Positions 41,088 to 50,416 of a stretch of DNA of 64,000 nucleotides are shown here, piece by piece. The position numbers and the translations under genes are program-made. The stretch spans positions 2,542,001-2,606,000 of the forward strand of contig CP025322.1 of the NCBI GenBank assembly GCA_004014935.1. Reading direction: 5' to 3'. The first letter of the stretch is position 1, and the number at the start of each line of letters is the position of its first letter. The notes below the pieces were generated by a model. That model made no database searches. It was given only the letters and a program-made list of their open reading frames with translations, and was not told the origin of the DNA. The DNA is from Saccharomycopsis malanga (Eukaryota; Ascomycota; Saccharomycetes; Ascoideales; Saccharomycopsidaceae).

Positions 41088-42431
41088 ATGATTTCTGCGA
41101 TAGTTTTGTTAATGACATTCACAGAATGGATGGTTTATGGGCTTCCGTTGAAAGGCAGAAACCGAACAATACAGTATGAGTTGCATGGAAGAGAAACCTT
41201 GGAAAACACGATAAGTGTTTCTGCAGCACAGCTTTCGCAGGTTTTCTTCATAGAAATAGCACTAGGGTCCACCAAGGACAGGTTGCACACTGTTATAGAT
41301 ACTGGTTCGTCCAACTTGTGGGTTCCGGGGGCCCACATCCAGTTCACAGCTCTTGACAATATGCTTGATGTGGACCACGTACGGCTTGCGGGCTCCTACA
41401 ACTACCATCTTTCGCAAACCATAGAGCAGTCAGAGGTGGCCTACCATGTTGAGTATATGGACAAGACCTCGGCGGACGGGTTCTGGGCTAGAGACAGCTT
41501 GGTTTTAGGGGACACCGAGGTCCCAAATACGGTGTTTGGGGTGGCGACGCAGAGAACAGGATGGTCAACCATGGGCGTCATGGGACTAGGGCCCAGTGGG
41601 TGTGATATTGTCAATTACGATTCAACATGTGCTTACAACGTGCCGGAGATGATGAAGTTGCAAGGCAAGATCGACGTGGTCTCCTATGCTGTGCAGTTGG
41701 ACCCTAGCCTAACAAGCAAAGGCAGCATTGTGTTTGGGGGCTATGACGAGAGAAAGTTTCTTGGCCAGACGTTGCAGGAGGTCAGGTTTCTCGAAAACAC
41801 AGACCACATGAGAACCAAAATGAGCTTTGGAATCAACGGCAAGCAGATTGCGCTGGACATGGACACTCTCATGGACACAGGGTCTGTGGTTCTCGCGTTT
41901 CCCAAGCAAGTTATAAGCCACATGGTCCAAGGACTTGAATACGAAAAGTACGGCGCAAACTACGTATTGACAGTCAACGAAAACTTGCGCACTTTCCAGG
42001 ACTTGGGTGTCTTTGATTTCGAATTCACAAATACCGTCTCTGGAATCCCACTTCTGGTCAAAATCCCAGTGTATTACTTTCTCAAAAAAGTCGATATTGG
42101 CGCAGGAACCCTTCGCTACGCCCTCGTAATCACAGAGCTGCAAAACGACCAGCTTACCCTTAACGTGGGCTTCTTCAAAGGTACTACTGTCTACTACAAC
42201 TTTGAAAAAAATACCATGGCAATTGCCCAGGACCCCGACACTGTCTGTCTAGCTAGCCATATAGAATCACAGCTTGCCAAACGAGACGTTCCCCAATCTT
42301 GTAGTTTCAACCTGTCATCTTTCTTCTCTGACGCTATGCCTATACATTTGGATATCCTAAAACATTCAGGCCACAGCGAGCCAAATTGCAGAAATCATAG
42401 CACAACACATTTACCGTGGACTAGGTCTTGA
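41088..42431 (+). CDS. Secreted aspartyl protease 3 (tailless paralogue)
   Basis: 447 aa. Signal peptide MISAIVLLMTFTEWMVYGLP; active-site motifs DTGS (71-74, DTGSSNLWVPG) and DTGS (263-266). There is no clear KR site in the short propeptide (KGRNRT, GRE), unlike its two neighbours. Four cysteines near SGCDIVNYDSTC and VCLASH...SC are present. The domain ends at VYYNFEKNTMAIAQD, followed by only about 60 residues rather than the 200-270-residue repeat tail of proteases 1 and 2. The stop codon (42429-42431) is immediately followed by the reversed tail of a SINE, so the SINE may have cut short an older tail. The start ATG at 41088 is the first good one. Otherwise intact and probably active. Confidence 0.92.
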   Translation: MISAIVLLMTFTEWMVYGLPLKGRNRTIQYELHGRETLENTISVSAAQLSQVFFIEIALGSTKDRLHTVIDTGSSNLWVPGAHIQFTALDNMLDVDHVRLAGSYNYHLSQTIEQSEVAYHVEYMDKTSADGFWARDSLVLGDTEVPNTVFGVATQRTGWSTMGVMGLGPSGCDIVNYDSTCAYNVPEMMKLQGKIDVVSYAVQLDPSLTSKGSIVFGGYDERKFLGQTLQEVRFLENTDHMRTKMSFGINGKQIALDMDTLMDTGSVVLAFPKQVISHMVQGLEYEKYGANYVLTVNENLRTFQDLGVFDFEFTNTVSGIPLLVKIPVYYFLKKVDIGAGTLRYALVITELQNDQLTLNVGFFKGTTVYYNFEKNTMAIAQDPDTVCLASHIESQLAKRDVPQSCSFNLSSFFSDAMPIHLDILKHSGHSEPNCRNHSTTHLPWTRS

Positions 42432-42525
42432 TAATATCTTAGATTTCGAGCCCACTACATGTCAGTTTTGTATATACGGGCTAAAATTCAATAATTTACA
42501 ATCTTCATAATTTTTTGGGCCACTG
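42432..42525 (-). mobile_element. SINE family A fragment abutting protease 3 stop
   Basis: AATATCTTAGATTTCGAGCC, CACTACATGTCAGTTTTGTA and TATACGGGC, then AATAATTTACAATCTTCATA. It begins on the base after the TGA of protease 3. Confidence 0.85.
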
Positions 42526-42740
42526 GGTTGGAAATGTAAGATGTTATTCATTATTATTTACTGACTGGAAACTTAAAATATTTTTATTATTATTATTATT
42601 ATTTACTGGCTTGAAATATAAGATTATTATTATTATTACTTACTGGGCTTGAAATATATGATATTATTATTAATATTATTTATTGGCTATATAATATATG
42701 ATATTATTCATTACTAATTTTTGAAATATATGTTATTACT
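42526..42740 (+). repeat. Tandem array of SINE 3' ends
   Basis: Four to five diverged units, each with (TTA)CTGGGCTTGAAATATA, GATATT and an (ATT)n run (for example at 42605, 42643, 42680 and 42718). The unit is the 3' terminus of family A repeated without its head. Confidence 0.85.
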
Positions 42741-42906
42741 ATAATTGGAAAGTAGGCACTATTGGTTCATCGTTTCAGACAATTGCACATCGTAAAAAGC
42801 AGCGAGTAAAAGTGTCGTCTTGGGAATCGAACCCGTGTTCCTGTTGGGTCTTTTTTCTCTTCTTCGAGAGCACGGACCACTGAGCCAAATGGCCCAGTAG
42901 TCAGTA
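42741..42906 (-). mobile_element. SINE family A, 5' half
   Basis: In reverse: TTGGAAAGTAGGCACTATTG, CGTTTCAGACAATTGCA, CATCGTAAAAAGCAGCGAGT, B box CTTGGGAATCGAACCCGTG, CTTCTTCGAGAGCACGG, and ACTGAGCCAAATGGCCCAGT. The head is well preserved; the 3' half is absent or replaced by the tail array. Confidence 0.9.
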
Positions 42907-43018
42907 CGAATTTATATCTTCATTTATAAACAGATAATAAAGCAGTTATAGAATTTCTTGAATTTACAAGAGAATGGGGTTCTGTTAGAGGCTATATATA
43001 ATCCAAAAATTTACAAAT

Positions 43019-43070
43019 GACTTAGCTCTTAGTGGGCTTGAAATATAAGATTATTATTATTATTATAATA
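43019..43070 (+). mobile_element. SINE family A 3' end fragment
   Basis: TAGTGGGCTTGAAATATAAG followed by (ATT)n, 165 bp upstream of the EMW1 ATG. Confidence 0.75.
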
Positions 43071-43232
43071 CCCTTAGGACCACCATGCAACACCATGCAA
43101 TACCACACCAGACACGCATCGACATGCATGAAGAGGAATAAAATTTTCTGGCCGGTGGTGATGATGAATTTTTTTGGCAATAATAAACAGGATAAATATA
43201 GAAGAAATTGCAGGTATATAGCATAAAACGAT

Positions 43233-46178
43233 ATGAGCAAGTCTATTAAGCAGTTACAGAGTCACCTTCTTTTGCTTACGCCGTTTGATGTTTTCAGAAA
43301 GTTGGTGAATGTCGAGGAGATGCGGCAGGAGAGCCATGGGGAGATGCAAGAGTTGGTAGACGCTGTAGAGTTGGTATTGAAGGGCTTTTCGAGCAAGGTG
43401 TTTGATTTGCCGGTATATAGGGATCATGTGGCGGCAGGGCAGGCCAAGGAGCAGATTCTAGCGGTGTATTCTGAGTGTGGAGATGTGAAAAAGGCGGTGA
43501 GACGGTTTGCAGAGACAATGGCCAAGAATGCATTTCTGCTAGGCAAGTCACCAGAAGTGGTAGAAGGGTTGTTGTTGGTGTATGCGGTTGCGTTGGGACA
43601 GTGTTTTGTGCAGCTAAACTACACAGGGCCGGCTCTTGGAGGATTTGATGCTCTGGAGATGTTCTTTGGGGCTCTGGGCACGGGCAACGATAAGCTAGAC
43701 AGAGACGTGATCAGTGCATTGGAAGTGCAGGGGCTTGGTGCGTATGAGCTAGCAGAGCAGCCAGTATTGTTGGTTGTTTGTCTTGGAATGATGGAGCATC
43801 TTGTAGGAATGGAGAGTGTGCTGGAGGGCAGCAGCAGCAGCAGCAGTTTGGAGCAGCTTGTCACGCAGCACGAAGCGTTGGTGACGCGTGTTCTAAGTGG
43901 TCTGGCCAGTCTCTGTGCAGCTCTTTGGTGGAAGTCCCGGTATTTGCAGGTGCAGATGTCGTTGTTTAGAGAGGTTTCCAGCACGATATCCAGTGCTAGT
44001 GCAGTGTTGCATGACGCCAGGGTCGTGGAAAGGTTGGATTATGGCGACGTGGACGTTTCAAAGCAGCTTTCAGTGACGTTTTACTTGGAAAAAGCCAGAA
44101 ATGCCTTGCATGCTGAAACAGAACATCTTGTGGCCCCTGCATTGCACAGAGCACAGCAGATCTCTGGCATGCAGTTGGTTTTGACCGGGGCAAAGGCCAA
44201 AAGAACAAAATACCAGGAAAAGGCAACTGCAAGCTTGGTCGTGCTCGCTAAATCAGCCTCGGAAACGTTGTTCACCGACAGCCAAACCGCACACGACAGG
44301 CTCGTGGAAAACAAACAACTCGACTCTGACTTGTTGTTGGAAACCCCAGTCTACGAGTCTTTTGATTCAGACTTGTTGCAAGCCCAAGCTTCAGAATTGA
44401 AGCAATCACATGATTCTGCACTGCTCAGCACTGATCAGTGGGAATCTTCGGATTCCAGCATAACCAGTGCTCAGCCAGACGCACTCCAGTCACCTGATGA
44501 CAAGAAAAGACTAGTTCCAGTGGCCATTCGGTCCGAAAACATCCCTGCGTCTCTCCAGGGCTTGGATCCCAATGCACAGCCTAGACTCAACGATTTGGAC
44601 AGCATACAGATCTTCTTGCGGCTCAAAACCGTGCGACAGACCTCCCCACAGGGAAGCCATTTGGTGGAAGAAGAACTAATGGCATTGGTGGAGCGCATCA
44701 TTGCCAACAACTCTGCCAATGTGCGCCGACTGTTCCCGCCGGTAAACTGGCTAGTGTACGCCAAGGCTCTTTGGGAACGGTCGGTCATCGAGGCTACCAG
44801 AGCAAAAACCGTAGAAAGAGGCGTCTTCCAAATGCAGGCGTTGGTCGAAGAACTAAACACCCAAATCCAAAACAGACTCTTTGCCGAGCCCACAGCGGAC
44901 ACTGCATGTTCAGGCAGTAGTATGCAGGATGATGCATGTTCAGGCAATGATCTGCAGTCTGCTGCAACACGCATGAGGTACATCAACGTGCTTCCGCTCA
45001 CGGCGCGGTGGGCCTTGGATGCCAGTCTAGCTGACAAGTTTATGGCCTTGGGGGTGTTGAAGTCTGCTGTGGAGATCTATGAGCGGCTCTGTATGGTTCC
45101 TGAGATGGCAGTGTGTTATGCCTCGGTGGGGCAGACTGCGCAAGCAGAGCAGCTTCTCCGCCAGAGGTTGCTGAAGGTTCCGAATGATGCCCGGTGTATT
45201 TCCATATTGGGCGACATTACCAAAGACCCGTCGTTATGGGAAAGGGCCTGGCAGCTCGCCAAGTACCAGAATGCAAAGGTTTCCTTGTCAAAGTACTACT
45301 ACAGCTTGAAGCAGCAGGACAGTGCCAACATTGATGTAGCCATCAGACACATGCATGATGCCTTGTCGCTCAATCCGCTCAACTTCAACAACTGGTACTT
45401 TTACGGCTGTCTTGGCTTGGAGTCTGGCCAGTACGAGCTTGCGGCAGAGGCGTTCACCCGCTGTGTTTCCATAGACGACACCCACACACATTCCTGGAGC
45501 AACTTGGGCGGCGCCCTTCTCCACATGGACCTGCCCAAAGAAGCACTCCAGGCCTTCCAGAATGCAGTGAAAAGCAGCGACGCTTCCAACTGGCGCATCT
45601 GGGAAAACTTTCTCATTGCTGCGTCCAAAGTAGGCGACTGGATCCAGGTCCTCAGAGCTTGCAGAACCCTTTTAGAGTTGAAGCCCGACGACTCCGTCAT
45701 CAACATTAGAATTGTAGAGGCCCTTGTGGCGCAGCTCACCGCAGAACCGTATCCCTTGCAGTCCAAGTTGTCCTTTTTCCAGAAAAGCTGTCTTGACTAT
45801 CTCTGCAGCCAGTTGCCCAAAGTAAACACCCGCAGTTCTCAGCTCTGGAGAATACAGGCCAAGGTCGAGCTCTGGAGAAACAAGCCCTGGAACTCGTTGA
45901 GTTGTATGGAAAAGGCGTTCAGAGTAGACTTGAACCATGAGAACCTCATTTCCAGCGAAAAGTGCTGGAACGAGGCGGTCGAAACTTGCACAGAATTGGT
46001 CTCCTCGTACGAAAACCTCGGTGACTTGCCGGGCAAACACGGTGCCGGCGACCTCGTCTGCAAAGACTGGAAATTCAAAGCAAGATCCTCAATAAGAACG
46101 TTGATGGGCAAGGGCAAAATCAGCTGGCAGGATTCGGACGGCTGGGAAAGACTTTTAGAGACCAAGAATGCTTTATAG
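43233..46178 (+). CDS. EMW1: Emw1/TTC27-type TPR protein
   Basis: 981 aa. Family members (S. cerevisiae Emw1/YNL313C, human TTC27) are TPR proteins; the yeast gene is essential and linked to cell-wall integrity, with the molecular role unsettled. The diagnostic middle part is visible: LTGAKAKRTKYQEKATASLVV (residues about 312-332), then NWLVYAKALWERSVIEATRAKTVERGVFQMQALVEE in part, and YINVLPLTARWALDASLADKFMALGVLKSA. TPRs follow (about 680-860): NPLNFNNWYFYGCLGLESGQYELAAEAF and HSWSNLGGALLHMDLPKEALQAF in part. A variable acidic Ser/Asp/Gln linker (about 355-420) and an imperfect repeat (DTACSGSSMQDDACSGNDL) lie between. Use of CTG and other G/C-ending codons is higher here than in CLU1. The SINE fragment starts on the base after the TAG. 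Confidence 0.87.
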   Translation: MSKSIKQLQSHLLLLTPFDVFRKLVNVEEMRQESHGEMQELVDAVELVLKGFSSKVFDLPVYRDHVAAGQAKEQILAVYSECGDVKKAVRRFAETMAKNAFLLGKSPEVVEGLLLVYAVALGQCFVQLNYTGPALGGFDALEMFFGALGTGNDKLDRDVISALEVQGLGAYELAEQPVLLVVCLGMMEHLVGMESVLEGSSSSSSLEQLVTQHEALVTRVLSGLASLCAALWWKSRYLQVQMSLFREVSSTISSASAVLHDARVVERLDYGDVDVSKQLSVTFYLEKARNALHAETEHLVAPALHRAQQISGMQLVLTGAKAKRTKYQEKATASLVVLAKSASETLFTDSQTAHDRLVENKQLDSDLLLETPVYESFDSDLLQAQASELKQSHDSALLSTDQWESSDSSITSAQPDALQSPDDKKRLVPVAIRSENIPASLQGLDPNAQPRLNDLDSIQIFLRLKTVRQTSPQGSHLVEEELMALVERIIANNSANVRRLFPPVNWLVYAKALWERSVIEATRAKTVERGVFQMQALVEELNTQIQNRLFAEPTADTACSGSSMQDDACSGNDLQSAATRMRYINVLPLTARWALDASLADKFMALGVLKSAVEIYERLCMVPEMAVCYASVGQTAQAEQLLRQRLLKVPNDARCISILGDITKDPSLWERAWQLAKYQNAKVSLSKYYYSLKQQDSANIDVAIRHMHDALSLNPLNFNNWYFYGCLGLESGQYELAAEAFTRCVSIDDTHTHSWSNLGGALLHMDLPKEALQAFQNAVKSSDASNWRIWENFLIAASKVGDWIQVLRACRTLLELKPDDSVINIRIVEALVAQLTAEPYPLQSKLSFFQKSCLDYLCSQLPKVNTRSSQLWRIQAKVELWRNKPWNSLSCMEKAFRVDLNHENLISSEKCWNEAVETCTELVSSYENLGDLPGKHGAGDLVCKDWKFKARSSIRTLMGKGKISWQDSDGWERLLETKNAL

Positions 46179-46263
46179 CCGCTGGGTCCTATGGCCAAGT
46201 CTCTTGAGCATACCGCGTGTATAGGAAACTGATATGTACTGGGCTTGGAATATATGATATTAT
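46179..46263 (+). mobile_element. SINE family A 3' fragment at EMW1 stop
   Basis: CCGCTGGGTCCTATGGCCAA, GTCTCTTGAGCATACCGCGT, GTATAGGAAACTGATATGTA and CTGGGCTTGGAATATATGAT, then an ATT tail that leads into the 36-bp minisatellite. It begins directly after the EMW1 stop. Confidence 0.85.
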
Positions 46264-46718
46264 TATAGAATTTATAATTATTTATGAGATTTGAAGAGTG
46301 TTGTAATTTATAATTATTTATGAGATTTAAAGAGTGATATAATTTACAAGTATTTATGAGATTTAAATCGTAATATACTTTATAATTATTCAAGTGATTT
46401 AAATCGTGTTATAATTCATAATTATTCAAGTGATTTAAATCGTTTTATAATTCATAATTATCTATGAAATCTAAATCGTAATATAATTTATAATTATTTA
46501 TGAAATCTAAATCGTAATATAATTTATAGTATCTATGAGATTTAAATCGTAATATAATTTATAATTATTTATGAAATCTAAATCGTGTTATAATCTATAG
46601 TTATTCATGAAATCTGAATCGTAATATAATTTATTATTATTTAAGTGATTTAAATCGTAATATAATTCATAATTATTTATGAAATCTAAATCGTATTATA
46701 ATTTATAATTATCCATAA
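46264..46718. repeat. 36-bp minisatellite, about 12 units
   Basis: The unit contains AATTTATAATTATTTATGA then AATCTAAATCGTAATAT. About 12 units with more divergence (variant TTCAAGTGATTTAAATCG) than the sister array at 61880. It is bounded on the left by a SINE 3' end and on the right by a SINE head, the same arrangement as the sister array. Confidence 0.93.
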
Positions 46719-47018
46719 GTTATTTGCCTCAGTGGTCAGAGCTCTCGAAGAAGAGAAAAAAGACCTAACAGGAACACGGGTTCGATTCCCAAGACGACAC
46801 TTTTACTCGCTGCTTTTTACAATTCTAAACGTGATTTCACAGGCAAGTGCAACTGTCTGAAACACGACCTAGACAAAAGTCTACTTACTTTTCAATTGAA
46901 TGACAAAATTATGGAGTTTTTTGGGTTTCCCCACTGGGTTTTACCAAGTCCCCTTAGACATGGCGCGTATATACGAAACTGATATGTACTGGGCTTGAAA
47001 TATATGATATTATTATAA
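46719..47018 (+). mobile_element. SINE family A, long copy
   Basis: Head TTATTTGCCTCAGTGGTCAG, CTCTCGAAGAAGAGAAAAAA, B box CGGGTTCGATTCCCAAGACG, body GATTTCACAGGCAAGTGCAA and CTGTCTGAAACACGACC, CCCACTGGGTTTTACCAAGT, CTTAGACATGGCGCGTATAT, ACTGGGCTTGAAATATATGA and ATT tail. Apart from the altered first bases of the head it is a near-consensus copy. Confidence 0.94.
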
Positions 47019-47267
47019 GAATACCATAATAACTATAAGAACAAGTATGGTAAGTAAAATAAATCTAGATAGTAGACAACACCAGCTTGCGTCCCTTATC
47101 TAAACACAATTGACCCATCTATTTATTCACCAAAGCAAAACCACTAACATTTGGCCACCCTGTACTGTTCCAAGCTTATACCACCGTTTAACAGGAAATA
47201 TAAAGGTTACGAATTAGCTCACTATTACTAATTTGAACACAGCACATAAACATAAAACTAACAAGCA

Positions 47268-47438
47268 ATAATAATCCTATATCTCGAATCCACTACATAT
47301 CAGTTTCATAGATACACGTCATGTCTAAAGGGACTCGGTGAGACGCAATGTTGTACTGTTTTTCATAATCTAATCGAAATCTAGTCACCCAATTGGTTGA
47401 AACTAAGCAAAGACCACTGAGCCAAATGGCCCAGTGAC
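47268..47438 (-). mobile_element. SINE family A, short copy
   Basis: In reverse: ATATCTCGAATCCACTACAT, CAGTTTCATAGATACACGTC, ATGTCTAAAGGGACTCGGTG, and the head end GACCACTGAGCCAAATGGCC. It is followed directly by a plus-oriented tail fragment (CTTGAAATATATGATATT, 47440-47470). Confidence 0.85.
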
Positions 47439-47502
47439 CGCTTGAAATATATGATATTATTATTATTATACTGATCTCATCTACAAACTAATAAAAGGCG
47501 CA

Positions 47503-48272
47503 ATATCTCTCATAGATTACCCAATAGTCCTTTTATATCTGCTTATATGTATTTGCTGGAATTGGGCATATTAAAAATATACTCTTGAAAAGTAATATCT
47601 CTTTTCAACAAAAATATGCCTATATGCCTTACTACTGCCATGTGGCCAAGTTGGTTAGGCCATGCGCCACACATAATAGTGCATAATAGTGCAGAAAAAC
47701 AAGTGTGGCGTTCCTCACTTTGGGTTTTGGTACTCGATTCGCGCTGTTGATGTTTCGGAGTAATCATCAGAGGTTTTATCAAATTATCTCACTGTTACCA
47801 AGACTATTTTGATTTAAAACAGTGGTATTCATTATTTTAATTTTTTTTCCAATAATACAGTACTACTTGTAACAAAAAACATTAGATTGTTGAATAATTA
47901 ATTGATATAACGGAAAATTGTCAATTTTGACAAAAAGTTGTTTCTTTCAAGTCATATTGTAGAGTCTTTACAGGAGACCAAACAATACAAAATTTATATT
48001 TCTATACTTTATGAGTCCTAGAGTTTTATACTATGTACATTGTTGTGATATTTGAATTTTATAAATTATTTAATAGGGAGAAAGTATCATTTTATTGAAA
48101 ATAACACATGATTTGCTAAAAAATTGTAATTTTTCACCTCCAGAGAGGCTTCTTTTATTTCTTGATATTATTCCGTAGCTTTTGATTGTTCTAAATTTTG
48201 GTTGCGTTTCCTCCAACGTTTAAATGAGGTTTATTCCATAGAAACGCGTATCGCTAGAGCTGAAAAAGGTAT
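47503..48272 (+). repeat. Family C repeat, copy 1 (inverted partner at 51000)
   Basis: About 770 bp. The inverted copy at 51000-51794 shares TAGATTACCCAATARTCC, ATACTCTTGAAAAGTAA, TAGCCTATATGCCTTAC-type sequence, the tRNA-like A box (TGGCCAAGTTGG, 47643-47654), GTGTGGCGTTCCTCACTTTG, TTTTGGTACTCGATTCGCGC, TCTTTACAGGAGACCAAAC and GTTTCCTCCARCGTTT. There is no long ORF, no terminal inverted repeat and no visible target duplication. The tRNA-like piece lies 140 bp inside, not at the end. Class is undetermined. Confidence 0.85.
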
Positions 48273-48285
48273 TGTTATTATAGGT

Positions 48286-48358
48286 TTTCAGAGGAGATTT
48301 TACCACGTTTCTTAAGCATAGCGTGTATGTGCTGGGCTTGAAATAGATTATTATTATA
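48286..48358 (+). mobile_element. SINE family A 3' fragment
   Basis: GATTTTACCACGTTTCTTAA, GCATAGCGTGTATGTGC, TGGGCTTGAAATAGATTATT. It lies directly beyond copy 1 of family C. Confidence 0.75.
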
Positions 48359-48529
48359 AACTGCTAAACTGAGGTGCCCAACGGCAAATTCTACAGAACA
48401 CATTTGCTAAAACAACCTGAACGTTTGATAAATTTAGTCTAAGATGAAACCATAAAACATTTGAACGAAAAAAAGAAGAATGAAGAAATAGAAGAATAAC
48501 GAAAAAATAGAAGGAAAGAATGAATTTAA

Positions 48530-48606
48530 GATTGAATAACGAATAAACGACAAATAAATGACAATAAATGACAATAAATCAATAAATCACAATAAATCAC
48601 GAAAAA
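48530..48606. repeat. Short AAATGACAAT-type tandem
   Basis: Ten-base units (ATAAATGACA and ATAAATCACA) repeated four to five times just beyond the OPY2 stop. Confidence 0.75.
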
Positions 48607-48653
48607 TTAAAAAGGATATTGGGAAAAGTTTTTGACAAGATTGCAATGAAAAC

Positions 48654-49820
48654 TCATTTTTTATATTCAAATGAATCATCAAATGGATTGATAGGAGAGC
48701 TGTCGACTTTTATGTCCAACAAAATACTAGAGCTAGGTCTTACATTGGAATTATTTTGAATGGACATTCTGGTGAGGTCAGGAGATGTGGAGATTTGGCT
48801 GAAGCGTTTATGTTTATTGAAAAAATCGTCGCCATCGTCGTCAGAATCCTCTGAGCCTAAAGAGATCAAATCGTTGAGATCACTAGCCGTTTCGGAAGCT
48901 TCTACAATATGAGTCAAGCCGTTGATTGATTTTCTGTTTCTACGAGTTTGGTCTGCTTTGGATAAAAGGTTTACGCTCTTGCCGGAGGTGATGTCGGAAT
49001 GCACATCTAGTTCGGCATCGTCTTCGTAGATGACTTCGTTGTTGAGTTTGGATTTGGAAACGTCCACAAGCTTAGGCACAGCTCGCACAGCAGTCATTGT
49101 TGACAAGGGGCTGCCAAAGGTGGTGTTTTTGGCGTCGGTGGTCTGCAAATCGTCCAAAACCTGGCGGTTGGTGATCAAAGTGGAGTTGCTTCTCACCTTT
49201 ACGCCGGGGATATACGCAATAGGAATGATATTGGACGCCCTGGAAAGAGCCGAGGACGCCATGGAGGAGAAGGTCGACGCAGAGTGTCTGTAGGCAGACG
49301 CTCTTCTGCTTTTCTTGGACATGCTGCTGTAATAACTGCTTGTGGCCCCCGGCAGCTTGAGACGAGGCGACGCCGTGCTTTCTACAGGGCTAAACACCGC
49401 TCTCCGGCCCGGTCCGTCCATATCGGCCGCCTCTTTATGCTCCTCGGCGCTGGCCTCGAGTATCTCCTTGTCCTGGGCCTCCAATCTGAGGAACCGGTTG
49501 CTTTTCCGGTGCTTCTTATGGTTCCACACTATAAACGCAACTATCAACCCAAGGAAGAATATTCCCCCGACAACACCGCCAACAATGCCGCCGACATTCT
49601 TCGACAGCCCACCGCCCGCCGTCACATTGTCTATACACTTGATATATGCACACTTTTGGCATGTTCTCACCACCTGTTGGCACGACTGGCTCCCCTTACA
49701 ATTGCACTCTGGCCGTGTCGATGGACAACTCACACACCCCTCAATACTGTCATCTCGTTTCGCCAACCCGCTTTCCCCCAAAAATATCGCCAAATACTCA
49801 GATTCTGTCTTGCTGTCCAT
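48654..49820 (-). CDS. OPY2: Opy2-type HOG-pathway membrane anchor
   Basis: 388 aa. Opy2 is a single-pass plasma-membrane protein that recruits Ste50-Ste11 in the high-osmolarity and related MAPK pathways. The layout matches: a short extracellular N-terminus with eight cysteines (29, 32, 39, 41, 47, 54, 57 and 62) in the pattern CVSCP, PECNC, CQKC, KCI; a Gly-rich entry (GGIVGGVVGGI) and one membrane segment (about 77-99); a basic stop-transfer KKHRK; and a long cytosolic Ser-rich tail. Family homology outside the Cys-rich and TM region is low, so the Ste50-binding sites cannot be confirmed by eye. An acidic stretch (GSEDSDDDGDDFF) lies near the end. The ATG at 49820 is the only sensible start. 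The gene is flanked by inverted copies of family C. Confidence 0.85.
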   Translation of the reverse strand: MDSKTESEYLAIFLGESGLAKRDDSIEGCVSCPSTRPECNCKGSQSCQQVVRTCQKCAYIKCIDNVTAGGGLSKNVGGIVGGVVGGIFFLGLIVAFIVWNHKKHRKSNRFLRLEAQDKEILEASAEEHKEAADMDGPGRRAVFSPVESTASPRLKLPGATSSYYSSMSKKSRRASAYRHSASTFSSMASSALSRASNIIPIAYIPGVKVRSNSTLITNRQVLDDLQTTDAKNTTFGSPLSTMTAVRAVPKLVDVSKSKLNNEVIYEDDAELDVHSDITSGKSVNLLSKADQTRRNRKSINGLTHIVEASETASDLNDLISLGSEDSDDDGDDFFNKHKRFSQISTSPDLTRMSIQNNSNVRPSSSILLDIKVDSSPINPFDDSFEYKK

Positions 49821-49979
49821 CTCGTATACTTTCAGTACTAATTATCCCTAATATTCAAAATCCGGGATCCCCCCTCCTCTTAAATCATATTTCAAAGGGT
49901 TATGTGCCCGTGCAGGCGCTAAAATAGTGAAACAATCTGCATTGGGACATGATGGTGCAGCGTGATACCGTTTTTGGAT

Positions 49980-50125
49980 AGGTTGGGGTTAATAGGAGGT
50001 TGGCATGTATATACGAATGTAGTGGGTTTGGATTATTATTATGCCACAGGCTGGATGGCAGCCGGATGGCTCAGTAATCTGTGTTTATTATTATTATGCC
50101 ACTGGTCAGTGTTCTATTATTATTA
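49980..50125 (+). mobile_element. Rearranged SINE family A fragments
   Basis: A tail (GCATGTATATACGAATGTAG, TGGGTTTGGATTATTATTAT) is joined to a head (GCCACAGGCTGGATGGC, GCCGGATGGCTCAG), then ATT, then GCCACTGGTCAGTGTTCT and ATT again. Heads follow tails directly. Confidence 0.8.
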
Positions 50126-50336
50126 TTATGAATCATCAATATTCAAAATTAGTAATCTCTACCAATCAATATCTGATACCAGTAATTAACAAGAGGATGA
50201 AAATCAGTAAGTGAACAAAAAAGACCAATTGTAAATAGAAGGAGCACATATTAAGCGGCTTAAGCTAGCTCAGCAATTAAACCATAGCACTAGCAGCTTC
50301 TAAAAGTTAGCATCAATGATACACATTGCTTTAATG

Positions 50337-50370
50337 ATAATATCATACATTTCAAGCCCAGGCGAGCACT
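50337..50370 (-). mobile_element. SINE family A 3' end fragment
   Basis: ATAATATCATACATTTCAAG followed by CCCAGGCGAGC; sequence after that is unrelated. Confidence 0.65.
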
Positions 50371-50416
50371 TTATACAAATTCCAACAAAAAATAGCCTTC
50401 ATTAGAAGATTTTGTA

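Noticed and set aside
47503-48272. Family C repeat as a solo LTR
   Set aside because: No TG...CA ends, no target duplication and an internal tRNA-like piece. The class is left open.
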